A stretch of DNA of 8,996 nucleotides from Lysobacteraceae bacterium (GTDB lineage Bacteria; Pseudomonadota; Gammaproteobacteria; Steroidobacterales; Steroidobacteraceae). Of this stretch, positions 1 to 8,100 are shown one piece after another. The notes below the pieces were generated by a model. That model searched no databases, was not told where the DNA came from, and worked only from the letters and a program-made list of their open reading frames with translations. How positions within the stretch are numbered: the stretch's first letter is position 1; every line of letters begins with the position of its first letter. A program made the translations under genes and the position numbers. The DNA lies in the NCBI GenBank assembly GCA_012516015.1, contig JAAYXG010000572.1:1-8996 (forward strand). Direction: 5' to 3'.

Positions 1-11
1 GACAGGTGTCG

Positions 12-81
12 GTTGACGGTTGACAGCCAGAGGCTTCTTTTCTTGCCCTCAACCGTCAACCGTCAACCGTCAACCCGTCAA
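12..81 (+). repeat. Heptamer inverted-repeat element, gap 1
   Basis: The right array holds 7-bp units in strict phase: CCTCAAC at 47-53, then CGTCAAC at 54-60, 61-67 and 68-74, then a degraded unit at 75-81. The left arm has the complementary unit GTTGACG at 12-18 and GTTGACA at 19-25. Bases 10-24 are perfectly complementary to 55-69 (15 bp), with an alternative register one heptad further right, so a long hairpin or cruciform is possible. The hexamer TCTTGC (41-46) directly abuts the first unit of the right array. The loop is about 21 nt. The function is unknown; the periodicity and complementarity are read directly from the sequence. Confidence 0.85.
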
Positions 82-133
82 GTAAGTGCCATTGCGCGGC
101 GGGCTCATTACGACCCTCACACGCAGCGTCCTG

Positions 134-139
134 TACACT
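134..139 (+). promoter_or_regulatory. Possible -10 box upstream of the racemase-like gene
   Basis: TACACT lies 35 nt before the ATG at 175 and continues as TACACTAACCG (134-144). Nearly the same 11-mer, TATACTAACCG, occurs in gap 3 before addB. No good -35 hexamer is present at the usual distance; the nearest is TTACGA at 108-113 with a 20-bp spacer. This is a weak candidate, supported mainly by the similarity between two otherwise unrelated leaders. Confidence 0.25.
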
Positions 140-174
140 AACCGCCAACCTCACCCCCCAAACCGCTTCCAGCA

Positions 175-921
175 ATGCCTGATGCACTCGGCTATCGTCT
201 GAAGTTCGGCGTCGTCACTCCGGCGACGAATACGGTCGTCCAGCCCGAGCTCGACGCGATGCGTCCGCGTGGCGTGACGAACCAGGTGTCGCGCGTCGTG
301 ATTCCCGACACGCCGGTCGATACGGAGCAAGAGTTCGCGAACATGATGCAGACGGTTCGCGCGTCGCTCGAGGCGGCGGTCGATTCGGCGATGGCGTGTG
401 CACCGGCCGCGGTCATCATGGCGATGTCGGCGGAAACGTTCTGGGAAGGCACCCTGGATGTGGCAGCCGTTCAGGCGCACCTGGAAGCCCGGGCGGGCAC
501 GCGGGTCATTCTCGGTGCGCAGGCCTGCCAAGCCGCCATCGAGCGTTACGGCGGCGTTCGCCGCATCGCTTTGATCACGCCGTACATGCCCTCCGGCGAC
601 GCTCAAGTGCGTCGCGCGTTCACGGATAGCGGCTTCGAGGTGGTGAATCTGCTCGGGCTCAAGTCCAACAGCCCCTTGCTCATGGCGCACGAACCGCCCG
701 AAAAGCTGCGCCGCGCCGTGCGCGAGGTGGACGATCCGAGTGTCGAGCTCATCATGCAGGTCGGCACGAACCTGGCGTTTGCGAAGGTTGCGGGAGAAGC
801 CGAACAATGGCTCGGCAAGCCCGTGCTCGCCGTCAATACCTGCACCTACTGGCACGCCCTGCGGACGTGCGGCATCGACGACCGAATCGAAGGATTTGGG
901 TCGCTGCTGGCGGAGCACTGA
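175..921 (+). CDS. Maleate isomerase / arylmalonate decarboxylase superfamily protein (Asp/Glu racemase fold)
   Basis: This is a 248-residue soluble protein, the usual length for the maleate cis-trans isomerase and arylmalonate decarboxylase branch of the Asp/Glu racemase superfamily. Family marks are the N-terminal GVVTPATNT segment (residues 12-20, compare PSSNT in maleate isomerases), the loop MSAETFWEG (84-92), VGTNL (196-200, compare SCTNL) and LGKPVLAVNTCTYWHALR (213-230). Characterised relatives use a Cys in each of the two loops. By hand alignment those positions are Met84 and Gly197 here, so the canonical two-cysteine chemistry is unlikely and the substrate cannot be assigned. Cys223 does not align with a catalytic Cys. 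The ATG at 175 is the first start after an in-frame stop at 139-141. No Shine-Dalgarno sequence is visible. The gene stands alone between two heptamer elements. The family call is secure; the activity is not known. Confidence 0.85.
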   Translation: MPDALGYRLKFGVVTPATNTVVQPELDAMRPRGVTNQVSRVVIPDTPVDTEQEFANMMQTVRASLEAAVDSAMACAPAAVIMAMSAETFWEGTLDVAAVQAHLEARAGTRVILGAQACQAAIERYGGVRRIALITPYMPSGDAQVRRAFTDSGFEVVNLLGLKSNSPLLMAHEPPEKLRRAVREVDDPSVELIMQVGTNLAFAKVAGEAEQWLGKPVLAVNTCTYWHALRTCGIDDRIEGFGSLLAEH

Positions 922-926
922 TTCAT

Positions 927-1087
927 GGGGCTTGGGGCTCGGGGCGTGGGGCCAGGGCCGGAGAAGGGAATCAAGCCGCGGGCACTGTGATCGTGTACGC
1001 AGTCGTATGCTGTTAATCGATAGATAGTCTGACCTCTGCTATCGTTCTTGCCCAAGCCCCAAGCCCCAAGCCCCAAGCAAGCCCCAG
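927..1087 (+). repeat. Heptamer inverted-repeat element, gap 2
   Basis: The left arm is a G-rich heptad series, GGGGCTT (927-933), GGGGCTC (934-940), GGGGCGT (941-947) and GGGGCCA (948-954). The right array starts flush after TCTTGC (1046-1051) and reads CCAAGCC at 1052-1058, 1059-1065 and 1066-1072, then CCAAGCA (1073-1079). Bases 927-944 pair with 1057-1074 with one mismatch. The core between the arms is about 90 nt and contains a small inverted repeat, CGATAG (1018-1023) against CTATCG (1039-1044). The right array ends only about 6 bp before the aminotransferase ATG at 1093, so it would form most of that gene's leader. The function is unknown. Confidence 0.85.
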
Positions 1088-1092
1088 CCGCC

Positions 1093-2361
1093 ATGCGTAC
1101 CATCCGTCCCAGTGCCTGCCTAGCGAACGTCCGTTACGAGATTCGGGGCGATCTCGCGCGGCGCGCGAACGAAATGGAGCGGATGGGGTACGACATCGTC
1201 CCGCTCAACATCGGCAATCCCGGCCTCTTCGGCTTTCGTACGCCGGAGACGATGCGGCTCGCGATGATCGAGAATCTGCGCGCGAGCGAGGCGTACAGCC
1301 ACCAGAAGGGGATTTTCCCCGCGCGCGAAGCGGTCGTGATGCAGCAGCAGAGCCGCGGTGTGCGCGGTGTCAGCGTCGATGAGGTCTTCATGGGCAACGG
1401 CGTCAGCGAGCTCATCGACCTCGTGCTTCGAGCGCTGCTCGCGACGGACGACGAAGTGCTCGTGCCGAGCCCGGATTACCCCCTTTGGACGGCCGCCGTG
1501 ACCTTGAACCGCGGGCGCGCCGTTCATTATCCGTGCCGTTCGGAGAACGGCTTCGAGCCCGATCCGGCCGATATCGAGGCGCTCATCACGACGCGCACGC
1601 GCGCGATCGTCGTCATCAATCCCAATAATCCGACCGGCGCCGTCTACTCGCGCGCGACGCTCGAGGCAATTGCGCGCATCGCCGAGAAGCATCATCTCGT
1701 CGTTTTCAGCGACGAGATCTACGACCAGATCCTCTATGACGACGCCGAGTTCGTGCCCATGGCAACGCTCGTCCACGGCACGTTGTGCGCGACGCTTTCG
1801 GGCCTCTCCAAGGTGTACCGCGCGTGCGGTTATCGGGTCGGTTGGGCGGTGTTCTCCGGGGAAATCGAGCAGGCGCGCGAGTACCTGAACGCGATCGACA
1901 AGCTATCGTCGCTGCGTTTGTGCAGCAACGTTCCGGGGCAATGGGCCGTGCAGACCGCGCTCGGCGGCTACCAGAGCATCTACGAGCTGACGCGTCCCGG
2001 CGGGAGGCTCTATCAATCCAGGAAAGCGATCCTGGAGGGCGTCGCCGCGAGCAAGTATCTCCAAGTGTGCGCGCCGCGCGGAGCGATCTACGCGTTCATC
2101 GGCATCAAGGACGGCGTGCTGCCGCATTTCGACGACGAGCAGTTCGCGATGGACCTGCTCGAGCACAAGCGCGTGCTGCTCGCGCCGGGAACGAGCTTCA
2201 ACACGCCGTACAAGACGCACTTTCGAATCACGAACCTGCCCACGGAAGAGGTGCTCAAAGACGTGTTCGTCCAGATGGAAGACCTGCTCGACAGCTATGC
2301 ATCGGGCGCAGTGCCGGTCGCGCGGGCGCCCGAGCTGAAAGTCGTCCAAGCGAAGCGTTGA
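1093..2361 (+). CDS. alaA: AlaA-type alanine (glutamate-pyruvate) aminotransferase, PLP-dependent
   Basis: The 422-residue product is a fold-type I, class I/II aminotransferase very close to Escherichia coli AlaA (about 405 residues), which makes alanine from pyruvate and glutamate in the cytoplasm. AlaA signatures include NIGNPGLFGF near the N-terminus, GNGVSELIDL, DYPLWTAAVTL, and RLCSNVPGQWAVQTALGGYQSI split across the C-terminal half. Predicted key residues are Asn179 in NPNNPTG, Asp207 and Tyr210 in SDEIYD, the PLP-binding Lys240 in GLSKVYR, and the carboxylate-binding Arg378 in HFRITNLP. I chose the ATG at 1093 because the protein aligns with AlaA from there. An upstream in-frame TTG at 1048 would add 15 residues encoded by the heptamer repeat (PKPQAPSPK), which looks like non-coding leader. 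There is no visible Shine-Dalgarno sequence. About 17 extra residues form a C-terminal tail with no obvious role. Confidence 0.93.
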   Translation: MRTIRPSACLANVRYEIRGDLARRANEMERMGYDIVPLNIGNPGLFGFRTPETMRLAMIENLRASEAYSHQKGIFPAREAVVMQQQSRGVRGVSVDEVFMGNGVSELIDLVLRALLATDDEVLVPSPDYPLWTAAVTLNRGRAVHYPCRSENGFEPDPADIEALITTRTRAIVVINPNNPTGAVYSRATLEAIARIAEKHHLVVFSDEIYDQILYDDAEFVPMATLVHGTLCATLSGLSKVYRACGYRVGWAVFSGEIEQAREYLNAIDKLSSLRLCSNVPGQWAVQTALGGYQSIYELTRPGGRLYQSRKAILEGVAASKYLQVCAPRGAIYAFIGIKDGVLPHFDDEQFAMDLLEHKRVLLAPGTSFNTPYKTHFRITNLPTEEVLKDVFVQMEDLLDSYASGAVPVARAPELKVVQAKR

Positions 2362-2428
2362 GCTCTTTGCCTGTCGGGTGACGAGTGACCAGTGACGAGC
2401 AAGAGGGCTCGTCGCCGGCACGGGTCGC

Positions 2429-2434
2429 TATACT
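2429..2434 (+). promoter_or_regulatory. Possible -10 box for addB-addA
   Basis: TATACT matches the sigma-70 -10 consensus at 5 of 6 positions and lies 66 nt before the addB start. It is extended as TATACTAACCG (2429-2439), one base different from the 11-mer at 134-144. No convincing -35 hexamer lies 16-18 bp upstream (2406-2411 reads GGCTCG). If this is used, the stem-loop at 2442-2467 would be in the 5' untranslated region of the addB-addA mRNA. Confidence 0.35.
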
Positions 2435-2441
2435 AACCGAG

Positions 2442-2470
2442 GCCGACGGTCCCGAAGGCTCGTCGGCTTT
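2442..2470 (+). terminator. GC-rich stem-loop with short T run (terminator or leader hairpin)
   Basis: GCCGACG (2442-2448) pairs perfectly with CGTCGGC (2461-2467) around a 12-nt loop, and TTT follows at 2468-2470. The T run is too short for a strong Rho-independent terminator. It could be a weak terminator for the aminotransferase transcript, or an attenuator-like hairpin in the addB leader if transcription starts just downstream of 2434. It is nested inside the larger heptamer inverted repeat of this gap, so two alternative foldings compete. Confidence 0.4.
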
Positions 2471-2500
2471 ACTCGTCATTCGTCACGCGTCACGCTCGTC

Positions 2501-5188
2501 TTGCAGCTCACCCTTCCGCTCTCCCAAGACACACGCGAGCCCGTCGTTCTGACGGCCAGCCGTCGGCTCGCGCATGCGATGCGGTTGTCGTATGCGGCGA
2601 ACGCTCAGGCGCGCGGTCTCAGCGTGTGGCGCACGCCGCAGATACTGCCCTGGTCCACTTGGCTCAAGCGCGAATACCTCGAAGCGCGCGCCCTTGCACG
2701 CGATGGGGCGTCGGTCAAGCGCGTGCTGAGCGGCGCGCAAAGCCGCGCGCTTTGGGACGATATCGTTGCCGAGAGTCGCTTCGCGCGCGAGTTGCTGAAT
2801 CCATCGAATGCGGCACGACTTGCCGCACGCAGTTGGCGCCGTCTTCACGAATACCTGATCCCGATCGAGGCGCTCGAGAGCTTCGACACGCCCGAGGCGC
2901 GTGCGTTGGAAAGTTGGTGCCGCGACTTCGTCGCACGCTGCCGCGCGCTTCGAGCGATCGATGAGGCGGAGCTCACGACATGGGCGCACGAGCAGGCATT
3001 CGTGCCCGCGAACGAGGTGGCGTGCGCAGGGTTCGACAGCATGCCGCCATCGATGCGTCGGCTCATCGATCGTTGGCGTGTAGCCGGCCGATACGTCGAG
3101 CTCGATGCGAATGCGAAGTCGGCAAGCGACGTCTCGGTCATCGGAGCGGAAGATGCCGCCGCCGAGCTGACGGCGTTGGCGGCTTGGGCGCGAGAGCAAG
3201 TCGCGGCCGGCGTCGAGCGAGTCGGCGTCATCCTCGGCGATCTGCAGCAACGCCGCGACGAAGCCGTGCGCGCCTTCGAGGATGCGTTCGCGCCCGGCGA
3301 GCGCTCCGTGGGACGCACGCCAACCGGCATTCCCGTCGTGATCGCGGCCGCCTCGCCGCTTGCGAGCTATCCGCTCGTGGACGCCGCGCTGCTCGTGCTT
3401 CGGCTCGCTTCGACCGCGAGCCACGAGGATGCGGGTCGGCTGCTGCGGACCCCTTTCGTCGCGGGCGGGACGAGCGAGCGCTCGTTGCGCGCGCTTGCGG
3501 ACCTGCGCTTGCGCGAAGAGCAGCGCGAGCGTTGGGATTGGTTCGAGCTAGAGCGCTGGGCCAGCATGACCGGGTGCGACGTCTTGCAGCGTACCGCGCG
3601 GAAGGTCAACGAGGTGCTGCGAACCTTCTCGGGTACGGCACTTGCGAGTGAATGGGCCGAACGCTTCCAAGCGCTGTGGCTCGCGAGCGGCTGGCCTGGC
3701 GAGCGCACGCTGAACAGCCTCGAGCACCAGACGCTCGAAAAGGTACGCAGCGTGCTCGCGGAGCTCGGCTCGCTCGACGGTGTCGCGGGCCGAATGAGTC
3801 TGCCGCGCGCGCTCGCTCGTCTGCGCGACATCTGTGCGGAAACGCCTTTCGAGCCGGAGAGTGTCAGCGGTGCGGTTACGGTCATCGATGCGGCAACGAG
3901 CGCCGGCATGCAGTTCGATGCGCTGTGGGTTGCCGGCCTCGACGCCGACCGCTTACCGGCGCCGATCAATCCGGACACGCTCATTCCGATCGAGCTGCAG
4001 CGGCGCGCGGGCATTCCCGAATCCACCGCGGAGGGTGTGCTCGACCAGGCCGCGGCGCAGTTGCAGCGATGGTTGCGTTCGACGAAGCGTCTCGTGCTGT
4101 CTTGGCCGAAGCGCGCGGGCGACGCGGTGTTGCAGCTGAGCCCGCTCGTTGCACGACTCGGTATCGAGCCTCGAAGTCCGCAGGCGAGGCACGCGCATGC
4201 CAGTCTGAGTGAGCATCTCTTCGCGGCGCGTCCGCAGCTTGAAGAGGTGCAGGACGATCAAGCCCCGCCGCTCGCGCGCGCGGCAAGCGGCGGCGCTCGG
4301 ACGATCGAGCTTCAGTCTCGGTGCGCGTTCCGCGCACAAGCGGAGCTGCGCCTTCATGCTCGACCGCTGCCCCGCGTGGGCCTCGGCGTGGAGCCGCTCG
4401 ATCGCGGCGCGATTCTCCATCGAGTGCTCGAGGATGTCTGGGGTCGTTTACAGACGCATGCACGCCTCGTCGATGCCGACGATGAAGCGCTCGAGCGTCT
4501 GGTTCGCGAGAGCGCGGAGCGAAACGCCGCACGAGCGTTGCGACCCGACACGCGACATCGCGTTCGGCTTGCGGCGCTCGAGATCGAAAGCGTCGTGCGT
4601 CAGGTACTGCGTCTGCTCGAAGTCGAACGTGCGCGCGTGCCGTTCTCGATCAGGTTCGCGGAAGCCGCCGAAACCTTTTCGCTCGGCGGGCTCACGATCA
4701 CGCTCAGGCCCGATCGGATCGACGAGCTGAGCGATGGCGGCGCGCTTCTCATCGACTACAAGCTCGGCGACTCGCATCGGCCGCGCGATTGGATCGACGT
4801 GGTGCCCGGTCGGCCGCGCCGTCCTCAGCTCCCGTTGTACGGTCTTGCGCATGCCGAACGACTACGCGCGCTGGCGTATGTCGTGCTTGCACCGGGAGCG
4901 GTCGAGTATCGCGGTTGGAGCGACGGCACGGAGATCGGCGCCGGCATCTCGCCTTATCCATACGGCGTTCGAACCGACCTCGGCGACCCGGCGGATTGGA
5001 CGGCGCTCTTGCACCATTGGCGTTTCACCTTGACGAAACTTGCCGAGCGCTATGTCGCGGGCGATGCGCGCGTCGATCCGTTGCCGCAAGAATGCTCGCT
5101 CTGCCATCTCAGCACGTTCTGCCGGATTCACGAGCTGTCGACCGCTCGGAACGTGCGCGCGCGCGAGGCTGGGGTGAACGATGAGTAG
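2501..5188 (+). CDS. addB: AddB-like PD-(D/E)XK nuclease, probable double-strand-break repair protein
   Basis: The 895-residue product matches the AddB-related 'probable DNA repair protein' group (TIGR03623), shorter than Bacillus AddB (about 1,166 residues). An N-terminal inactivated helicase half has VVLTASRRLA (16-24 and on) where AddB keeps a Walker A loop, so ATP binding there is lost. A motif-V-like stretch, GMQFDALWVAGLD, lies at 469-481. The C-terminal nuclease has His640, Asp738 (PDRID), Asp752 and Lys754 (IDYK), Gln776 and Tyr780. Cys608 with Cys865-x2-Cys868-x5-Cys874 reproduces the AddB iron-sulfur staple. With AddA it should resect broken DNA ends for RecA loading. The start is TTG at 2501: no ATG, GTG or TTG lies between it and an in-frame stop at 2393-2395, and the next ATG (2579) would remove conserved sequence. 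No Shine-Dalgarno is seen. The 3' end overlaps addA by 8 bp. Length, motifs and neighbour agree, so I am confident of the family. Confidence 0.92.
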   Translation: MQLTLPLSQDTREPVVLTASRRLAHAMRLSYAANAQARGLSVWRTPQILPWSTWLKREYLEARALARDGASVKRVLSGAQSRALWDDIVAESRFARELLNPSNAARLAARSWRRLHEYLIPIEALESFDTPEARALESWCRDFVARCRALRAIDEAELTTWAHEQAFVPANEVACAGFDSMPPSMRRLIDRWRVAGRYVELDANAKSASDVSVIGAEDAAAELTALAAWAREQVAAGVERVGVILGDLQQRRDEAVRAFEDAFAPGERSVGRTPTGIPVVIAAASPLASYPLVDAALLVLRLASTASHEDAGRLLRTPFVAGGTSERSLRALADLRLREEQRERWDWFELERWASMTGCDVLQRTARKVNEVLRTFSGTALASEWAERFQALWLASGWPGERTLNSLEHQTLEKVRSVLAELGSLDGVAGRMSLPRALARLRDICAETPFEPESVSGAVTVIDAATSAGMQFDALWVAGLDADRLPAPINPDTLIPIELQRRAGIPESTAEGVLDQAAAQLQRWLRSTKRLVLSWPKRAGDAVLQLSPLVARLGIEPRSPQARHAHASLSEHLFAARPQLEEVQDDQAPPLARAASGGARTIELQSRCAFRAQAELRLHARPLPRVGLGVEPLDRGAILHRVLEDVWGRLQTHARLVDADDEALERLVRESAERNAARALRPDTRHRVRLAALEIESVVRQVLRLLEVERARVPFSIRFAEAAETFSLGGLTITLRPDRIDELSDGGALLIDYKLGDSHRPRDWIDVVPGRPRRPQLPLYGLAHAERLRALAYVVLAPGAVEYRGWSDGTEIGAGISPYPYGVRTDLGDPADWTALLHHWRFTLTKLAERYVAGDARVDPLPQECSLCHLSTFCRIHELSTARNVRAREAGVNDE

Positions 5189-8100
5189 CGATGCGCTCGC
5201 CAGGGAGCGGGCACTCGATCCGACGCGATCGTTCATCGTGCAGGCGCCCGCGGGCTCGGGGAAGACCGAGCTCCTCACGCAGCGCTACCTGCGTTTGCTC
5301 GCGACCGTCGACACGCCCGAACAGATCCTGGCCTTGACGTTCACGCGTAAGGCGGCGGCGGAGATGCGAAGTCGCATTCTGCAGGCCATGGATGCAGCCG
5401 GCGGTGCGCCGCCTGCATCTGCGCACAAGCGCAAGACCTGGGAGCTCGCGCAAGCGGTACGCGATGCGGATGCGCGCAACCGATGGCGTTTGATCGAGCA
5501 TCCATCGCGTCTGCGCATCCAAACGATCGACGCGCTGAACGCCTCTTTGTCGCGCCGCTTGCCGGTGCTCGCAGGCACGGGCGCGGCGCTCGAGCCGACC
5601 GACGATCCGGGTCCGCTCTACGAGCTCGCCGGGCGCAGGCTCATCGAGCGGTTGGGCGAGGATTCGGCTGTCGCAAGTCAGCTCGAAGTGCTGATCGAGC
5701 ATCTCGGCAATCGCGTCGATCGCATCGTAGCGCTCCTGTGCGACTTGCTCGCCAAACGCGATCAATGGCTGCATCCGATCGTACGAGCGCGCGCGACGGC
5801 CGGCTTGCGAACGCTCCTCGAGGGAACGTTGGAGCGTCTCGTGTGCCGTCATCTCGAGCTGCTCTGTCAGGCGCTCGGCAGAGAACGTTTGGACGAAGCA
5901 CTCGCGCTTCTCAAGTACTCCGCGGAGAACTTGCTCGCGAGCGATTCGTTGGCGCCGAATCGGCGCGCGCTGCTCGAGGGTGTTCGCGGGCATGCAGTCC
6001 TTAGCGCGGACAGCGACGCGCTCGCACTCTGGCGCTGTGTCGCAACGATGCTGCTCAAGCAAGACGGCGAGCTGTATCTGACCGTCAACGCACGGCACGG
6101 ATTTCCGACGACGAATCGCGACATGAAGTCGCGCATGCATGCGCTGCTCAAGTCATTGAGCGGCGATGAGGAAGCGTGCGAGCGTCTCGTCGAGTTGCGC
6201 TCGCTGCCGGATCCAGCGTACACGGATGCGCAGTGGCGGACGATGGAGGCATTGCTCGAGTTGTTGCCGGCGGCCGTGGCCGAGCTGCAAATCGTGTTTC
6301 AGACGCGAGGCGAAGCGGACTATGTCGAAGTCGCGCTGCGCGCGCTTCAGGCGCTCGGTTCGGCGGACGAACCGACGGATCTAGCGCTCGCATTCGACCA
6401 TCGCATCCAGCACATTCTGGTCGACGAGTTTCAGGACACGTCGTTCGCGCAGCTCGACCTTCTCGAACGGTTGACGGCCGGATGGGTCGATGGCGACGGG
6501 AGAACGCTCTTTTGCGTGGGCGATCCGATGCAATCGATCTATCGGTTCAGGCAAGCGGAGGTCGGACTCTTCATCGAGTTGCAGCAGCACGGATTGCGCA
6601 ACCTGCGACTTGAGTCGCTGTGCTTGGAAAAGAACTTTCGCTCCGCTCCCGTCATCGTCGATTGGGTCAATCGCGTGTTCCCGCACGTTCTCGCGCCGCG
6701 CAGCGACGCGGAGCAGGGCGCCGTGCAATACAGCCCGAGCGAGGCGACATCGGAAGCCGACGGTGACGTGCGAGTTCACGCTTTCGTCAATGCGGACGAC
6801 GCCGCGGAAGCCGAACGCGTAATCGAGATCGTCAGGGAAGCGCTCGCACGCGATGAGACGGGACACATCGCCGTTCTCGTATCCGCGCGCACGCACGTCG
6901 ATGCCATCGCGCGCGCGCTGAGCGCCGCTGCAATCCCATTTCAGGCCATCGAGATCGAGCAGCTTCGCGAGCGGCCGGTCGTTCAAGATCTCATCGCCCT
7001 GACGCGGGCGCTCGTGCATCTCGCGGATCGCACCGCATGGCTGTCGATCTTGCGGGCACCGTGGTGCGGAATCACCCTTCCAGATCTGCATGCGATTGCA
7101 GCGCGCCCGGATATCACTGTCGAGGTTGCGATGGAGCGGGCGCTCGCATCGCCGCCCGCGACGCTGTCGGAGGAGGGGCGGTTGCGGCTCGCGAAGATCC
7201 ACGCAGTCATGCAAGGTGCGCTCGGTGAGCGCGGCCGGTGGTCGTTGCGGGCTTGGGTCGAGCGGACATGGAACGCGCTCGGTGCGCCCGCGACATTGCA
7301 ACGTCAGGAGGACCTGGAGGATGCCAAGGCATTCTTCGAGCGGCTCCAGAAGCTGGAGAGTGCAGGGGATCTGGAAGATGTCGCACGTCTCGAATCGCAG
7401 CTGACACGCTTGTTTGCCAGCGGCCGGGTCGGCGGCAATGTGCGCGTCGAAGTCATGACGATTCACGCCGCCAAGGGGCTCGAGTTCGATACGGTGATCC
7501 TGCCGGGACTCGAGCGCCAGATTCGCGGTGAAGATCGTGAGCTGCTGCGTTGGACGCGAATTGCCGGACCCGAGGGCGGTTTCGTGCTCGCTCCGATCAA
7601 GGCCGAGGGAAGCGATGCGGATCCGATTTATCGTTGGATCGAGCTGCTCGAACGACAGCGCGTGATGCGCGAACGAGCGCGTCTGCTCTACGTGGCCGCG
7701 ACACGAGCGAAGCGTTCGCTGCACTTGCTCGGCACCGTTCGCGCGCGCGAACGCGACGGCGACATGACGCTGTACGAGCCGTCGCGCGGATCGATGCTGC
7801 GAATGTTGTGGCACGCAGTCGCGCCGGAGTTCGAGCAGGCCATTCCGTCCGCGCAATCGAGCACGCCTGCGCTCGAGCCGCCGCAGCAGCTACTCAGACG
7901 TTTTCCGCTCGGTTGGAGCGCGCCGCCAAGTCCGCCACCGCTCAAGGCAAGCGCGCTCGAGGTCGTGGAGGTCGAAGATCCGCAGCCTCCGTTCGATTGG
8001 GTGACGCTCACGAGTCGACATGTCGGTACGCTCGTGCATCGCGAGCTCGAACGTTTGTGCCGCTCGAATTCGCCGGATGCATCTACCTTGTCGGATGTGC

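Larger units (their letters stand above)
2378..2493 (-). repeat. Heptamer inverted-repeat element, gap 3 (reversed orientation)
   Basis: The left arm has GTGACGA (2378-2384), GTGACCA (2385-2391) and GTGACGA (2392-2398), followed at once by GCAAGA (2399-2404), the reverse complement of TCTTGC. On the minus strand this reads TCTTGC, then TCGTCAC, TGGTCAC, TCGTCAC, the same head-plus-heptads order as the elements in gaps 1 and 2. The other arm is TCGTCAT (2473-2479), TCGTCAC (2480-2486) and GCGTCAC (2487-2493), complementary to the left arm. The 74-nt core carries a promoter candidate and a stem-loop. The second arm ends 7 nt before the addB start codon. The function is unknown. Confidence 0.8.

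Noticed and set aside
12..81. CRISPR array
   Set aside because: The repeats are 7 bp and directly adjacent, without unique spacers of constant length, and no cas genes are nearby.
151..918. Minus-strand open frame (255 codons) opposite the racemase-like gene
   Set aside because: The plus-strand frame has clear superfamily motifs over its whole length; the antisense frame has none.
1048..1092. Upstream TTG as the start of the aminotransferase
   Set aside because: The added 15 residues are a translation of the CCCCAAG heptamer array, and AlaA similarity begins only at the ATG at 1093.
922..1092. Chi-like recombination sites for the nearby AddAB enzyme in the G-rich heptads
   Set aside because: The heptamer differs between gaps and all copies are confined to non-coding DNA in clusters, unlike known Chi sites, which are dispersed single copies mostly within genes.
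2483..3424. Long minus-strand open frame (313 codons) opposite addB
   Set aside because: It lies wholly within a well-supported AddB reading frame on the other strand, is rich in Arg, Ala, Gly and His as expected for an antisense frame of GC-rich coding DNA, and shows no recognisable domain.
5109..6140. Minus-strand open frame (343 codons) spanning the addB-addA junction
   Set aside because: It crosses the end of one clear gene and the start of another, has no recognisable domain, and has the Arg-rich composition of a shadow frame.
6381..7856. Very long minus-strand open frame (491 codons) opposite addA
   Set aside because: It covers helicase motifs II to VI of AddA in antisense. Its length comes from strong G/C third-position bias, and the composition and lack of motifs argue against a real protein.
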